Assembly: GCA_002748835.1 (NCBI GenBank)
Contig: PDTL01000002.1
Span: 1 to 41,009 of the forward strand
Source: Deltaproteobacteria bacterium
GTDB lineage: Bacteria; Desulfobacterota; Desulfobacteria; Desulfobacterales; GCA-2748835
Reading direction: 5' to 3'
Length of the DNA: 41,009 nucleotides
The notes beneath the pieces were generated by a model that was not told the origin of the DNA, did not search any database, and was given only the letters and a program-made list of their open reading frames with translations. Both the position numbers and the translations under genes were made by a program. Positions 27,280 to 36,649 of the stretch are shown here, piece by piece (the first letter of the stretch is position 1; each line of letters starts with the position of its first letter).

Positions 27280-28635
27280 ATGACGCTGCGAGAACGAAAC
27301 AACGTACTGCTTGAGAGTACCAAACGGCTGTTACGCCGGAACGCGGTGGCCCACCTGCGTAAAATTGTCAATAAGACCCATGCGGCAGATCTGTCCAGCC
27401 TGTTTCGGTCCCTTCCGTTTGAACAGCAGATAAAACTGTTTGAAATGATCGAATCCCAGGACCAGAAAGGCGTACTGCTTTCCGAACTGGATCCGGAAGC
27501 GTTTCTCAACATCTTAGAAAATATGGAAATTCCCTCTCTGATCCAGATTCTCGATACCATGCCCAGCGATGATGTCCGCGAGTTGATCAACCGGCTGCCC
27601 GAGGAGACGGCGGATCAGATACTGGACCAGATGAACACGGAAGGCTCCGAAGAAATTGAAGGCCTGCTCCGATACAGTGATGACACAGCCGGCGCCATCA
27701 TGACCACCGAGTACATCGCGTTTCAGGAGAGCATCACGGCCAGAGAAGCCATGGAGTCCCTTCAGAAGGAATATATCGATGTGGAGATGCCGTTTTACCT
27801 CTATGTGGTGGATGAATATCAACGCCTTATCGGCGTGTGTTCCCTCCGGCAGCTAGTGGTGAATCCGCCGGAACGTCAGCTGAAAACCTTTATGTCCACG
27901 GACATTGTCTGGGTAACGACCGAGATGGATCAGGAAGAGGTGGCCCGGATTGTGGCCCGGTACGATATCCTGGCCGTGCCGGTCGTGGACGAAAACAATA
28001 CCCTGGTCGGTATTGTCACGGTGGATGATGTGATCGACGTTCTGCGCGAAGAAGCCACGGAAGATATTTTAAAAATGGCGGGTGTGGGCGAGGAGTTTGT
28101 CGAAACCCAGACCATTCTCCGGAGTACACGGATCCGTCTTCCCTGGCTGTTTGCCAGTTGTGTCGGGGGGATTTTCGCTTTTTTCATTGTGGGTAAATTC
28201 GAAGACACCCTGATCAAGGTGGCCTATCTTGCCGCGTTCATTCCCGTTATCATGGGCATGGGGGGGAATATCGGCACCCAGTCGTCGACCATTGTGGTCC
28301 GGGGCCTGGCCACAGGACGGATTCTGGTCCGGGATTGCTGGGCTGTGGTGGGAAAAGAGTTGTGCGTAGGCCTGATTCTCGGGCTTTTTTACGGACTCCT
28401 GGTGGGGAGCGTGGCCCAGTTTCGGTATGATCAGATCCGGGTGGCAGTATCGGTGGCCAGCGCAGTGCTCTCTTCCATGTCGATTGCCGCGCTGGTGGGA
28501 TCCCTGGTTCCCATGCTCTTTGCGCGGATCAATATGGACCCGGCGGTGGCGACCGGGCCGTTTGTGACCACAGCCATCGATATTATCAGTATTTACTGCT
28601 ATTTCATGATCGCCACCACGCTGCTGGCCCTGTGA
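27280..28635 (+). CDS. mgtE: Magnesium transporter MgtE
   Basis: MgtE (451 aa) is a dimeric, magnesium-gated Mg2+ channel of the inner membrane. The MgtE N domain covers about 25-130 (helical, with LPEETADQILDQMNTE). Two CBS domains follow (about 138-195 starting YSDDTAGAIMTTEYIAF; about 200-258 with IVTVDDVIDVLREEATED). The membrane part starts near 286 and contains the signature PVIMGMGGNIGTQSSTIVVR and the last pore helices with TAIDIISIYCYF. GGAGG is well placed before the ATG at 27280. The stop is four bases before recO. Confidence 0.96.
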   Translation: MTLRERNNVLLESTKRLLRRNAVAHLRKIVNKTHAADLSSLFRSLPFEQQIKLFEMIESQDQKGVLLSELDPEAFLNILENMEIPSLIQILDTMPSDDVRELINRLPEETADQILDQMNTEGSEEIEGLLRYSDDTAGAIMTTEYIAFQESITAREAMESLQKEYIDVEMPFYLYVVDEYQRLIGVCSLRQLVVNPPERQLKTFMSTDIVWVTTEMDQEEVARIVARYDILAVPVVDENNTLVGIVTVDDVIDVLREEATEDILKMAGVGEEFVETQTILRSTRIRLPWLFASCVGGIFAFFIVGKFEDTLIKVAYLAAFIPVIMGMGGNIGTQSSTIVVRGLATGRILVRDCWAVVGKELCVGLILGLFYGLLVGSVAQFRYDQIRVAVSVASAVLSSMSIAALVGSLVPMLFARINMDPAVATGPFVTTAIDIISIYCYFMIATTLLAL

Positions 28636-28639
28636 CACC

Positions 28640-29413
28640 ATGACCGGATGGACCGCACCCTCTCTCCTGCTTCGGCGGACAGAATATGGGGACTATGATT
28701 ACATTGTCACCCTGCTGACAGAAGACCGGGGAAAAGTGACGGCAGTTGCCAGGAACGCCAAAAAAAGCGTGAAACGGTTTGGCGGGGCCCTGGAACTGTT
28801 TTCCCACCTCACGGCCAGCCTGCGGCCGGTAAAGCGGACAGGCGCCATGCCTGTGCTCCAGGAGGTCTCCATCGAAGACGGGTTTTCCGGTATCCGCTCG
28901 GATTTCCGTCTGACCGCCTATGCCAGTTTCTGGGCCGAACTGGTGAATGCCTGGCTGGAGCCGGCGGTTGCCCATCCAGCCACATTTCAGGCCATGCGCA
29001 GGGCCCTGGATCAGCTGAACCGAAAACAGGGGGATCCGGGGCAGGTGAGTATCCGGTTTCTCATGCAGTTTTTAGGCGACATGGGTGTGGCACCGAATCT
29101 GGAGCGGTGCGCCGCTTGCAAACGGCCGGTGGATCAGCTCCAGACCCCGCTGGTATCCGACACCCAGGGCGGCGGCTTTCGCTGCCGAGCTTGCGCCCCT
29201 CCGGCATCGGACGGCATGATGCTGTCAAAGGGGACGGTCTATCAGCTAAGGTGGCTTCAGCACCCGGACCGGCCCATCGGAAACCGCCTGCGGTATTCCG
29301 AGGCCACCTTGCGGGAGTGCCTGATGTTTGCCGAGGCATTTGCCAGCTACTATCTGGGACGGCCCCTGAAAAGTTATCATTTTTTGAAAGAAAGCAGACA
29401 CCGGTGTCCTTGA
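28640..29413 (+). CDS. recO: DNA repair protein RecO
   Basis: RecO (257 aa) works with RecR and RecF to load RecA and anneals single strands. The N-terminal OB-fold covers about 1-80 (LLLRRTEYGDYDYIVTLLTE, then RGKVTAVARNAKKS). A helical C-terminal domain carries a zinc site at C157, C160, C182 and C185. Length and order are normal. The stop TGA overlaps the ATG of the following sugar kinase by one base, so the two are coupled. Confidence 0.94.
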   Translation: MTGWTAPSLLLRRTEYGDYDYIVTLLTEDRGKVTAVARNAKKSVKRFGGALELFSHLTASLRPVKRTGAMPVLQEVSIEDGFSGIRSDFRLTAYASFWAELVNAWLEPAVAHPATFQAMRRALDQLNRKQGDPGQVSIRFLMQFLGDMGVAPNLERCAACKRPVDQLQTPLVSDTQGGGFRCRACAPPASDGMMLSKGTVYQLRWLQHPDRPIGNRLRYSEATLRECLMFAEAFASYYLGRPLKSYHFLKESRHRCP

Positions 29414-30486
29414 TGACAAGAGAGACGGACGGCGGAGCCCCCCTGACACTGGCCCAGGGAGCGCACATTACCGCATCGGCGCCAGTCCGGGTTGATATGG
29501 GCGGCACCCTGGATATGCCGGCGTTCTATTTCCCGCTGACCCATCTGCGGCCGCTGACCGTGAACCTGGCGGTCTCCCTGCGTACACAGGTGGAACTCAC
29601 CGCCTGGAAATCCGGGGAGAACCGGATTGTCTCACGCGGCTTTGCCCCGGTAACCTGGCCGGCCGGAACTCTCAGGAACGATCACCCACTGGGCTTCATC
29701 GCGGCAATCCTGGCCGCGTTTCAGGCCTCAGGTCTCCAGGTCACCATTGATTCGGCCGCACCGCCCCGAAGCGGCATGGGCGGTTCATCCACCGTGGCCG
29801 TGGCACTGGTTGCTGCCTTGTATCATCTGAGCGGCCGGCAGGAGATGGATGACACCCTGCGCAGGGATATCGCGGCTGCCGCCCACGGGATCGAGAGCAG
29901 CGTACTCGGTATTCCCTGCGGCATGCAGGACCATCTGGCCGCAGCATTCGGGGGCATGCATGCCTGGTATTGGCAGGGCATACGGCCGGGGGGCGGCTAT
30001 CGCCGTAAACCCCTGATACCGGCGGCGGAAGCGGACCGCTGGTCATCCCGGCTGCGGGTGGCATACCTGGGTGAACCCCATGATTCAGCGGCTGTGAACT
30101 CGGTCTGGGTAACCCAGTTTCTCGGCGGACGCTTTTGCGCTGAGTGGGAAGCCATAATTCGCTGCACCCATGCGTTCTGTGCGGCTGTGGAACGGGGCGA
30201 TGTGCCCAGGGCGGCAGCGGCCATGAATCAAGAGACTGACATCCGGTGCAGCCTGACCCCGGATGTACTGACGCCCCTCGGGCGCTTATTGACGGATGCG
30301 GGGCGTAAACACGGATGCGGTGTCCGTTTTACCGGCGCCGGTGCTGGCGGCTGTTTGTGGGCACTGGGCGCGGAGGGGGATATCTGCAAGATGTCCTCCG
30401 AGTGGGCGGATATCATGAACAGCAGCGCCGACGCCGGGCAGATCGACTGCCATGTGGATCTCTCAGGCGTGACCGTCGCTGCCTGA
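29413..30486 (+). CDS. GHMP-family sugar kinase
   Basis: A 357-residue small-molecule kinase. Motif 1 lies at about 19-42 (ITASAPVRVDMGGTLDMPAF), the ATP-binding motif 2 is PPRSGMGGSSTVAVAL at 117-132, and motif 3 is FTGAGAGGCLWAL near 310. The layout resembles D-glycero-D-manno-heptose 7-phosphate kinase and galactokinase-like enzymes, so the substrate is probably a sugar or sugar phosphate, perhaps for cell-surface glycan; I cannot name it. The ATG at 29413 is inside the recO stop (TGATG). The open frame continues far upstream through recO, but only as an alternative frame of that gene. Confidence 0.83.
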   Translation: MTRETDGGAPLTLAQGAHITASAPVRVDMGGTLDMPAFYFPLTHLRPLTVNLAVSLRTQVELTAWKSGENRIVSRGFAPVTWPAGTLRNDHPLGFIAAILAAFQASGLQVTIDSAAPPRSGMGGSSTVAVALVAALYHLSGRQEMDDTLRRDIAAAAHGIESSVLGIPCGMQDHLAAAFGGMHAWYWQGIRPGGGYRRKPLIPAAEADRWSSRLRVAYLGEPHDSAAVNSVWVTQFLGGRFCAEWEAIIRCTHAFCAAVERGDVPRAAAAMNQETDIRCSLTPDVLTPLGRLLTDAGRKHGCGVRFTGAGAGGCLWALGAEGDICKMSSEWADIMNSSADAGQIDCHVDLSGVTVAA

Positions 30487-30642
30487 AAACAGAACTGCCG
30501 GTCACGGGTTGCTACAGCAATCCTTGGCAGAAGATGCACGGAGGCGGCATCTGTTTCAAAACGATCATACGATACGGCGGGTTGCCGGTGCGGAACACCG
30601 CGTACCGCGGGCCTGACATGGGGGATGACGAGAGGATATGAC

Positions 30643-31521
30643 ATGTATTTTCAGGATGTGATTTTAACACTGCAATCGTACTGGGCAAAGCAGGGCTGTA
30701 TCATCATGCAGCCCTATGATCTGGAAGTGGGGGCCGGCACGTTTCACCCCACCACACTGCTGCGGGCCCTGGGTCCCGAACCCTGGAACGTGGCCTATGT
30801 GCAGCCGTCACGCCGTCCGACAGACGGCCGTTACGGGGAAAACCCCAATCGGCTCCAGCATTACTATCAGTTCCAGGTGATCTTGAAACCCTCCCCGAAA
30901 GATATTCAGGAACGCTACCTGAACAGCCTTGAACACCTGGGCATTGATCCCCTGAACCATGACATCCGTTTTGTGGAGGATGACTGGGAATCGCCGACCC
31001 TGGGTGCATCCGGCCTTGGATGGGAAGTCTGGCTGGACGGTATGGAGATCACCCAGTTTACCTATTTCCAGCTGGCCGGCAGTATCGAGGTAAAACCGGT
31101 GCCGGTGGAAATCACCTATGGCCTTGAGCGGATTTCCATGTATCTCCAGGGCGTGGATAATGTGTTTGATCTCAAATGGAACGATCAGATTTCCTACGGA
31201 GATGTGTATCACCAGCAGGAAGTCGAACAGTCCGGATACAATTTTGTGCATGCGGATGTGGACATGCTGCTGGATCTGTTCACTACCTATGAAGCAGAGT
31301 CAAAACGCGTGGTGGCCGAAGGCCTGGTGCTGCCGGCCTATGAATTTTGTCTCAAGTGTTCTCATACCTTCAACCTGCTCGATGCACGGGGGGCGATCAG
31401 TGTGACGGAACGCACCGGTTATATCGCCAGAATCCGTACCCTGGCGCGCCTGTGCGCCCGGGCTTATGTGGATCAACGGGAAGCCATGGGCCACCCCCTT
31501 TTGAAAAAGCAGGCTGTCTGA
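30643..31521 (+). CDS. glyQ: Glycine--tRNA ligase alpha subunit
   Basis: The 292-residue catalytic alpha chain of the tetrameric glycyl-tRNA synthetase. The N-terminus [20 protein letters not shown], followed by [20 protein letters not shown], is the family signature; [20 protein letters not shown] is also typical. GAGAGGA precedes the ATG at 30643; an in-frame ATG six codons upstream is less well placed. glyS begins 56 bases after the stop, as usual for this pair. The 156-base gap before it, after the kinase, holds no gene. Confidence 0.97.
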   Translation: MYFQDVILTLQSYWAKQGCIIMQPYDLEVGAGTFHPTTLLRALGPEPWNVAYVQPSRRPTDGRYGENPNRLQHYYQFQVILKPSPKDIQERYLNSLEHLGIDPLNHDIRFVEDDWESPTLGASGLGWEVWLDGMEITQFTYFQLAGSIEVKPVPVEITYGLERISMYLQGVDNVFDLKWNDQISYGDVYHQQEVEQSGYNFVHADVDMLLDLFTTYEAESKRVVAEGLVLPAYEFCLKCSHTFNLLDARGAISVTERTGYIARIRTLARLCARAYVDQREAMGHPLLKKQAV

Positions 31522-31577
31522 TCAATCGATTCGCCAGCCCCATGTCCCCTTTATCGGGAATATACCGGAGCAGAGAT

Positions 31578-33671
31578 ATGCAGACCCTATTAATTGAAGT
31601 GAGAGCCGAAGAAATTCCGGCCGGGTACATCCGGCCGGCCCTGGCGGCGTTTCAGGAAAAAATGACCACCGCGCTTGACGCTGCCCGTATTGACCACGGT
31701 GCCATGCGCGTATACGGCACCCCCCGGCGGCTGACCCTGCGGGTGGAAGGGGTGGCGGACACCCAGCGGGCCCAGGAAACAGAACTGACCGGGCCGCCAA
31801 AAAAGGTCGCCTATGATGCTGACGGCAACCTGACCATGGCCGGACAAAAATTTGCCGAAAAAGCCGGTGTGCCGGCAGCTGAACTGACCGTGAAAACCAC
31901 GCCCAGGGGCGAATACCTGTGCGCGCGGGTGTCTGAATCGGTTGCACCCACTGGCCCGATCCTCGAAGGGATCCTTCCCGGACTGATCCTGTCACTGCCA
32001 TTTCCCAAATCCATGCGCTGGGGGGATCTGAGCGTCACCTTCGCCCGTCCCATCCAGTCCATCCTTGCCCTTCTGGGCGAGGAAATCCTCTCGTTTACGG
32101 TCGGTGATGTGACAAGCGGCAATACCACGGCAGGTCATCGGTTCAAAGCCCCCGGCCAGATCACCATCCCGCATCCGGATGCCTATGTGGACGCACTCAG
32201 AAACGCCTGGGTGCTGGTGGACATGGATGCGCGCAGGCAGTGCATTGAAACAGCGGTCACGGATGCGGGTGTAAACGCCGGCGGTGCGGTGATTCCGGAT
32301 CCGGCGCTGCTGGATACCGTGACACAGCTTGTGGAATATCCCCAGGTGATTACCGGCGCGTTTGAACCGGAATTTCTGGACGTACCCCGTGAGGTGCTGA
32401 TTACCTCCATGCGGGAGCATCAGAAATACTTTGCCGTGTCAGCGGCAGACGGCACCCTGCTGCCTGTTTTTATTGCCGTGAGCAATATGCCCGCAGATGA
32501 CATGTCCCTGATCCGCACCGGAAACGAACGCGTGCTGCGGGCCCGGCTGTCCGATGCCCAGTTCTTTTTTCACGAAGACAAAAAAGACCGGATGGAGGAC
32601 TGGGTGGAGCGGCTCAAAGGGGTTCTGTTTCAGGCAGACCTCGGGTCTGTGTATGACAAGGTCGTGCGGGTCCGGTCCCTGGCCGGCCAGCTGGCCGCGC
32701 TTGCTGAACTGGATGCAGAAGATACCCGTGATCTGGATCGGGCGGCGTTGCTCTGCAAGGCAGACCTGGTCAGCCAGATGGTCTATGAATTTACAGACCT
32801 TCAGGGAATCATGGGCCGGGTCTATGCCCTCGAGGCAGGCGAACATCCGGGGGTTGCAACAGCCATTGAAGAACATTACCGGCCGGTCGCTTCCGGGGCT
32901 GAACTGCCCGCATCCCGGGTGGGCAGCCTGCTGAGCCTGGCTGAAAAGCTCGATACCCTGTGCGGGTGCTTCAGTGCGGGCCTGATTCCCACCGGCGCAT
33001 CCGACCCCTATGCCCTTCGCCGTCAGACCATTGGCCTGATTCAGATTCTCCAGCATGCGCACCTGCGGTTTTCCCTGAGCGATCTGGTCAACAAGGGCCT
33101 TGCCGGCTTCATGGCCCCGGATGCGGAGGGGTTTCTTTCCGTGCAGCAACAGGTGCTGGGCTTTGTCGCGGCCCGGCTGACCCATCTGCTGGTGGATCAA
33201 GGGCATGCGAAAGATGGGGTCGCTGCTGTGATTGCCGCGTCAGCAGATCGTGTTCCGGATGTCAATGCCCGGGTCCAGGCCCTGGAAGCCTTTAAGACCC
33301 ATCCGGCGTTTCCGGCCCTGTCCATCGCCCTGAAGCGGGTGGGGAACCTGATCCGCAAATCCGGCCAGGCCGGAGGCGACGCACCGGCGGCCGCCGTTTC
33401 AGAGGCCCTGTTTGAGGATCCCACCGAAGGCCTGCTGCTGGCAGCCATAGAAAGCGTGACAGAACAGGTGAACGCAGATATCGCGCGCGGGGATTATCCG
33501 GATGCGCTGGCCGCCATTGCAACCCTTGGCAAACCCGTGGATGCGTTTTTTGAAGCTGTGCTGGTCATGGCCGAAGATCCCAAGGTGCGGGCCAACCGGC
33601 TGGCCTTACTGAAAAAGGTGGCTGATCTGTTGACCCCCATTGCCGACTTTACCCAGCTGGTGACCGGTTAG
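31578..33671 (+). CDS. glyS: Glycine--tRNA ligase beta subunit
   Basis: The 698-residue beta chain, which binds tRNA-Gly. MQTLLIEVRAEEIPAGYIRP is the characteristic start; FPKSMRWGDLSVTFARPI and DVPREVLITSMREHQKYFAV are conserved. An HD-type helical region with VYALEAGEHPGVATAIEEHY lies in the middle, and a DALR-like anticodon-binding domain is at the C-terminus. GGAG lies about ten bases before the ATG at 31578. The frame continues upstream through glyQ only as an alternative frame. Confidence 0.97.
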   Translation: MQTLLIEVRAEEIPAGYIRPALAAFQEKMTTALDAARIDHGAMRVYGTPRRLTLRVEGVADTQRAQETELTGPPKKVAYDADGNLTMAGQKFAEKAGVPAAELTVKTTPRGEYLCARVSESVAPTGPILEGILPGLILSLPFPKSMRWGDLSVTFARPIQSILALLGEEILSFTVGDVTSGNTTAGHRFKAPGQITIPHPDAYVDALRNAWVLVDMDARRQCIETAVTDAGVNAGGAVIPDPALLDTVTQLVEYPQVITGAFEPEFLDVPREVLITSMREHQKYFAVSAADGTLLPVFIAVSNMPADDMSLIRTGNERVLRARLSDAQFFFHEDKKDRMEDWVERLKGVLFQADLGSVYDKVVRVRSLAGQLAALAELDAEDTRDLDRAALLCKADLVSQMVYEFTDLQGIMGRVYALEAGEHPGVATAIEEHYRPVASGAELPASRVGSLLSLAEKLDTLCGCFSAGLIPTGASDPYALRRQTIGLIQILQHAHLRFSLSDLVNKGLAGFMAPDAEGFLSVQQQVLGFVAARLTHLLVDQGHAKDGVAAVIAASADRVPDVNARVQALEAFKTHPAFPALSIALKRVGNLIRKSGQAGGDAPAAAVSEALFEDPTEGLLLAAIESVTEQVNADIARGDYPDALAAIATLGKPVDAFFEAVLVMAEDPKVRANRLALLKKVADLLTPIADFTQLVTG

Positions 33672-33745
33672 ACACCGGCTGCTTGCAGGCGGAGCCGCCA
33701 GATGATAACGCACCTGTACGCATAAGCAGAGACAAGGAGGATGAG

Positions 33746-34006
33746 ATGGCAGGTTTTGATCCCAGTAAAGACAAGATGCTGAAATCCTGGAAATGCGAAG
33801 AAACCGGTCTTGTGGTGGCCATTCACCAGTATGGCGACGGTGAGCCGAAACTGCAGATCGGCCCGCGGATTCTGAAAAAAAAGGACGGCACGGATCGCGC
33901 CCCTGTGAAAGCCGGGCGGCTTTCCATTGAAGATATCACATGGCTCTATGACACGATTGACGACATCAAGGATGCTATTGAATCCTTTGCCGATCCCCTG
34001 GCCTGA
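33746..34006 (+). CDS. Small PC4-like protein, possible single-strand nucleic-acid binder
   Basis: An 86-residue acidic/basic protein with no signal peptide or membrane helix. The pattern LVVAIHQYGDGEPKLQIGPR, a lysine-rich turn, then AGRLSIEDITWLYDTIDDIK resembles the bacterial PC4/p15 coactivator fold (beta-strands followed by a C-terminal helix), which binds single-stranded DNA. I infer this from pattern only. An excellent AAGGAGG at 33734-33740 serves the ATG at 33746; an ATG at 33741 is in another frame. It lies 74 bases after glyS and 20 bases before the nucleoside phosphorylase, so it is probably in the same transcript. Confidence 0.75.
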   Translation: MAGFDPSKDKMLKSWKCEETGLVVAIHQYGDGEPKLQIGPRILKKKDGTDRAPVKAGRLSIEDITWLYDTIDDIKDAIESFADPLA

Positions 34007-34026
34007 TATTCCGGAGTGACCCGCTT

Positions 34027-34824
34027 ATGGTTTCCCCCCTGCACACGGTAACAGACCCGGATGCGCCTGTTGTGACGGCCGATCCGTCAGCCCTGGGTCA
34101 CCCGGCTTCAGACGTGGGGGTGCTTGTGTCCACCCAGCCGGATCTTCAGCTATTTCAGAACTGCGTTGACGCTGCTGGGTGCAGAAGCCGGCGGTTTCTC
34201 ATGGGCCAAGCCCTCACAATCGACCGTCCCGACGGCGGCGGCGGGGTCGTGCTGGGTCCGTATATCGGCGCTCCCTATGCGGCCATGCTGCTTGAACAGC
34301 TCGTTGCCTGGGGATGCCGGCAGGTGGTGTGCCTGGGATGGTGCGGCAGCCTGGTTCCGGATCTTTCAGCAGGAGACGTGATACTGGCCACCGCTGCCTG
34401 CTGCGATGACGGGGTGAGCCGGATCTATACCGGACACGACTGTCCTGAGATCCTGTCAACCGGAACAGATGACCCTATTTTGCAGGCGTATTTACGCGCA
34501 CTGACAGTGCCTGTAAAAACGGGCTGTATCTGGACCACGGACGCCCTTTACCGGGAAACACCCGCGCGTATTGACGGGTTCAGGGACAGCGGCGCCATTG
34601 CGGTTGACATGGAAACCGCCGGCCTGTTTGCCGTTTCCGCGTTTCACGGGGTTCAGCTGAGCAGCTTGCTGGTCGTATCCGATCAGGTGGGAAACCGGAC
34701 CTGGAAAAAGGGATTCAAAAAACAAGAATTTATCGCGCACCGGAAACAGCTGATCTCCTGTCTGGCGAACTGGAGCCTGAATGCCGAGTACCGGGACAAG
34801 GATGGAAACAATGACGCCGGATGA
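34027..34824 (+). CDS. Nucleoside phosphorylase (PNP/UDP family)
   Basis: A 265-residue member of the phosphorylase/nucleosidase superfamily. The family core is visible: GVVLGPYIGAPYAAMLLEQL with CLGWCGSL at 102-108 (the phosphate/ribose-site loop) and AVDMETAGLFAVS at 192-204, where the Glu of MET would bind ribose hydroxyls. LLVVSDQVGN near 214 matches the late strand. The closest class is uridine-phosphorylase-like, but the base is not predictable; salvage of a purine or pyrimidine nucleoside is likely. GGAG lies about nine bases before the ATG. Its end overlaps the ligase start by 14 bases. Confidence 0.88.
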   Translation: MVSPLHTVTDPDAPVVTADPSALGHPASDVGVLVSTQPDLQLFQNCVDAAGCRSRRFLMGQALTIDRPDGGGGVVLGPYIGAPYAAMLLEQLVAWGCRQVVCLGWCGSLVPDLSAGDVILATAACCDDGVSRIYTGHDCPEILSTGTDDPILQAYLRALTVPVKTGCIWTTDALYRETPARIDGFRDSGAIAVDMETAGLFAVSAFHGVQLSSLLVVSDQVGNRTWKKGFKKQEFIAHRKQLISCLANWSLNAEYRDKDGNNDAG

Positions 34825-36649
34825 GATTCGTCAGCTGGTCCAAGAACTGGAACGCTTCAATGCCGCCTACCGTTCCGGAACACCTGAAATTAGCGATGCC
34901 GCCTATGACACCCAGGTAGAACGTCTGCGCGCTGCTGCACCGGATCATCCCTTCCTCACCCGTGTAGAGCCGGAAGTCATCACCGGAAAAATCGAAGTCC
35001 GGCACCCGGAACCCATGCTGTCCCTTGAAAAAGCCTATACGGTTGACGCCCTGCGCCGCTTTGTGGATCGGGTGGAGAAAACAGCCGCAGAACTGGACCT
35101 GCCCCCGGTGATCTACCGGGTAACCGTAAAACTGGACGGCCTGGCTGCCCGGGATGACGGCACGGTACTGGCTACCCGCGGCAACGGCCGGACCGGATAT
35201 GAAATCAGCAGCGTGTTTGAAAAAGGCGTACAGATAGAAGGGGGCAAACGGGGCCAGGGCCTGGGTGAGATTGTTATCGACAAAGCCTACTTTGAAACGC
35301 ATCTGTCCGGTGTGTTCGAGCATCCCCGGAATATGGCCGTCGGGATTGTCTCCGCAGACACGGTCAACGTGAATGCCGCCGCTGCCCTTGAAGCCGGTGC
35401 GGTGCGGTTTGTTCCCTATACCCAGCTGCCGTCCTGGACCGGCGACGGAACAAACTTGCTCGATACAATCGTCTCACTCTACGAGACCATGACCGCCGCG
35501 TCCGCCTTTCCCCAGGACGGGCTGGTGATCGAAACATCAGATCCGGTTCTGCAGGCAGCAATGGGCGCCACCTCCCACCATAACCGGTGGCAGATCGCGT
35601 TCAAACAGCGCGGCGAAACCGTGGAAACCACGGTCGAATCTGTGGCCTGGCAGGTGGGCCGGACCGGTAACATCACCCCCGTACTCAGGGTCTCGCCCGT
35701 ATCCATCTCCGGTGCCACCATCCGCCGGGTAACCGCCCATCACGCAGGAATGGTGAAAGACCGGTGCATTGGCGCCGGCGCGCGGATCGAAATTATCCGC
35801 AGCGGAGAAGTGATCCCCAAACTCGAAGCCGTGCGCCATCCGTCTGACACCGTTGACATCCCCCATGCCTGTCCCTCCTGCAAATCCGCCCTGGAATGGG
35901 AAAACGATTTTTTGAAATGCCGAAATCCCCACTGCCCGGCTCAGGTGGTCCAGGGCCTGGTCCACTGGTTTAAAACCATAGGGAATGCCGACTGGTTCGG
36001 TATCAAAACCGTGGAAAAGATCGTGTCCGGCGGATACACAACCCTTGAATCAGTCTACCAGATGACGGAAACTGATTTTCTGGACTTAGGCTTTGGACCG
36101 GTTCAGTCAGCGAACCTGGACGCTGCCATCACGGCCAGCCGCAGCAAACCCATTGAGGACTGGCGGTTTCTGGCCGCCTTTGGTATCCCGGATCTGGGAA
36201 CCGGAGACAGCCGCAAACTCCTTGCCCGTTTTCCCATTGACCGCCTGACAGATGTCACCGCCGATCAAATCAAGGACATCCACGGGTTCGGAGCAGTCAC
36301 CAGCCAGCGGATCGAAAAGGGGATCCGGTCCATGCAGAATCGCATCCGGCACATGATCGACCTGGGATTTTCCCTTGAATCCACCCCCATCGCACCAGAA
36401 ACCCCGCAAATTGATTCTCCCATTGCCGGTAAAAAAATCGTGTTCACCGGGAAAATGACCGCCGGAACCCGGGAAACCATGCAGGCCGCAGCCAGGGCCG
36501 CCGGCGCCATTGTTCAGACATCGGTCAGCGCAAAAACAGATATCCTGGTCTGCGGCGAAAAGGTTGGCGCCAAAAAAATCGAAAAAGCAACCGCCGCCGG
36601 GGTCACATTGATGACCGAAGCGGATTACAATGACCTGGTAAAAGATTAA
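34811..36649 (+). CDS. ligA: Divergent NAD-dependent DNA ligase
   Basis: A 612-residue LigA-type ligase, shorter than the usual 660-680. The order is normal: Ia-like helices (about 1-65, PEISDAAYDTQVERLRA), adenylation domain with KLDG lysine at K107 and RGNG at 123-126, OB-fold (VGRTGNITPVLRVSPVSIS), zinc site C354, C357, C370, C375, HhH repeats, and a BRCT domain (about 535-612, KKIVFTGKMTAGTRETM). Several positions differ from typical LigA: T105 where CELKxDG has Glu, LGE instead of RGE near 151-153, FKQRGE in place of the YKFPA-type motif, and AHH in place of LHN. AAGGA eight bases upstream supports ATG 34811; ATGs at 34781 and 34802 are possible. It may be a second, specialised ligase. 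Confidence 0.88.
   Translation: MTPDEIRQLVQELERFNAAYRSGTPEISDAAYDTQVERLRAAAPDHPFLTRVEPEVITGKIEVRHPEPMLSLEKAYTVDALRRFVDRVEKTAAELDLPPVIYRVTVKLDGLAARDDGTVLATRGNGRTGYEISSVFEKGVQIEGGKRGQGLGEIVIDKAYFETHLSGVFEHPRNMAVGIVSADTVNVNAAAALEAGAVRFVPYTQLPSWTGDGTNLLDTIVSLYETMTAASAFPQDGLVIETSDPVLQAAMGATSHHNRWQIAFKQRGETVETTVESVAWQVGRTGNITPVLRVSPVSISGATIRRVTAHHAGMVKDRCIGAGARIEIIRSGEVIPKLEAVRHPSDTVDIPHACPSCKSALEWENDFLKCRNPHCPAQVVQGLVHWFKTIGNADWFGIKTVEKIVSGGYTTLESVYQMTETDFLDLGFGPVQSANLDAAITASRSKPIEDWRFLAAFGIPDLGTGDSRKLLARFPIDRLTDVTADQIKDIHGFGAVTSQRIEKGIRSMQNRIRHMIDLGFSLESTPIAPETPQIDSPIAGKKIVFTGKMTAGTRETMQAAARAAGAIVQTSVSAKTDILVCGEKVGAKKIEKATAAGVTLMTEADYNDLVKD

Noticed and set aside
27722..28060. mgtE CBS domains as a separate regulatory gene
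   Set aside because: They are in one continuous frame with the N domain and membrane part and match the normal MgtE architecture.
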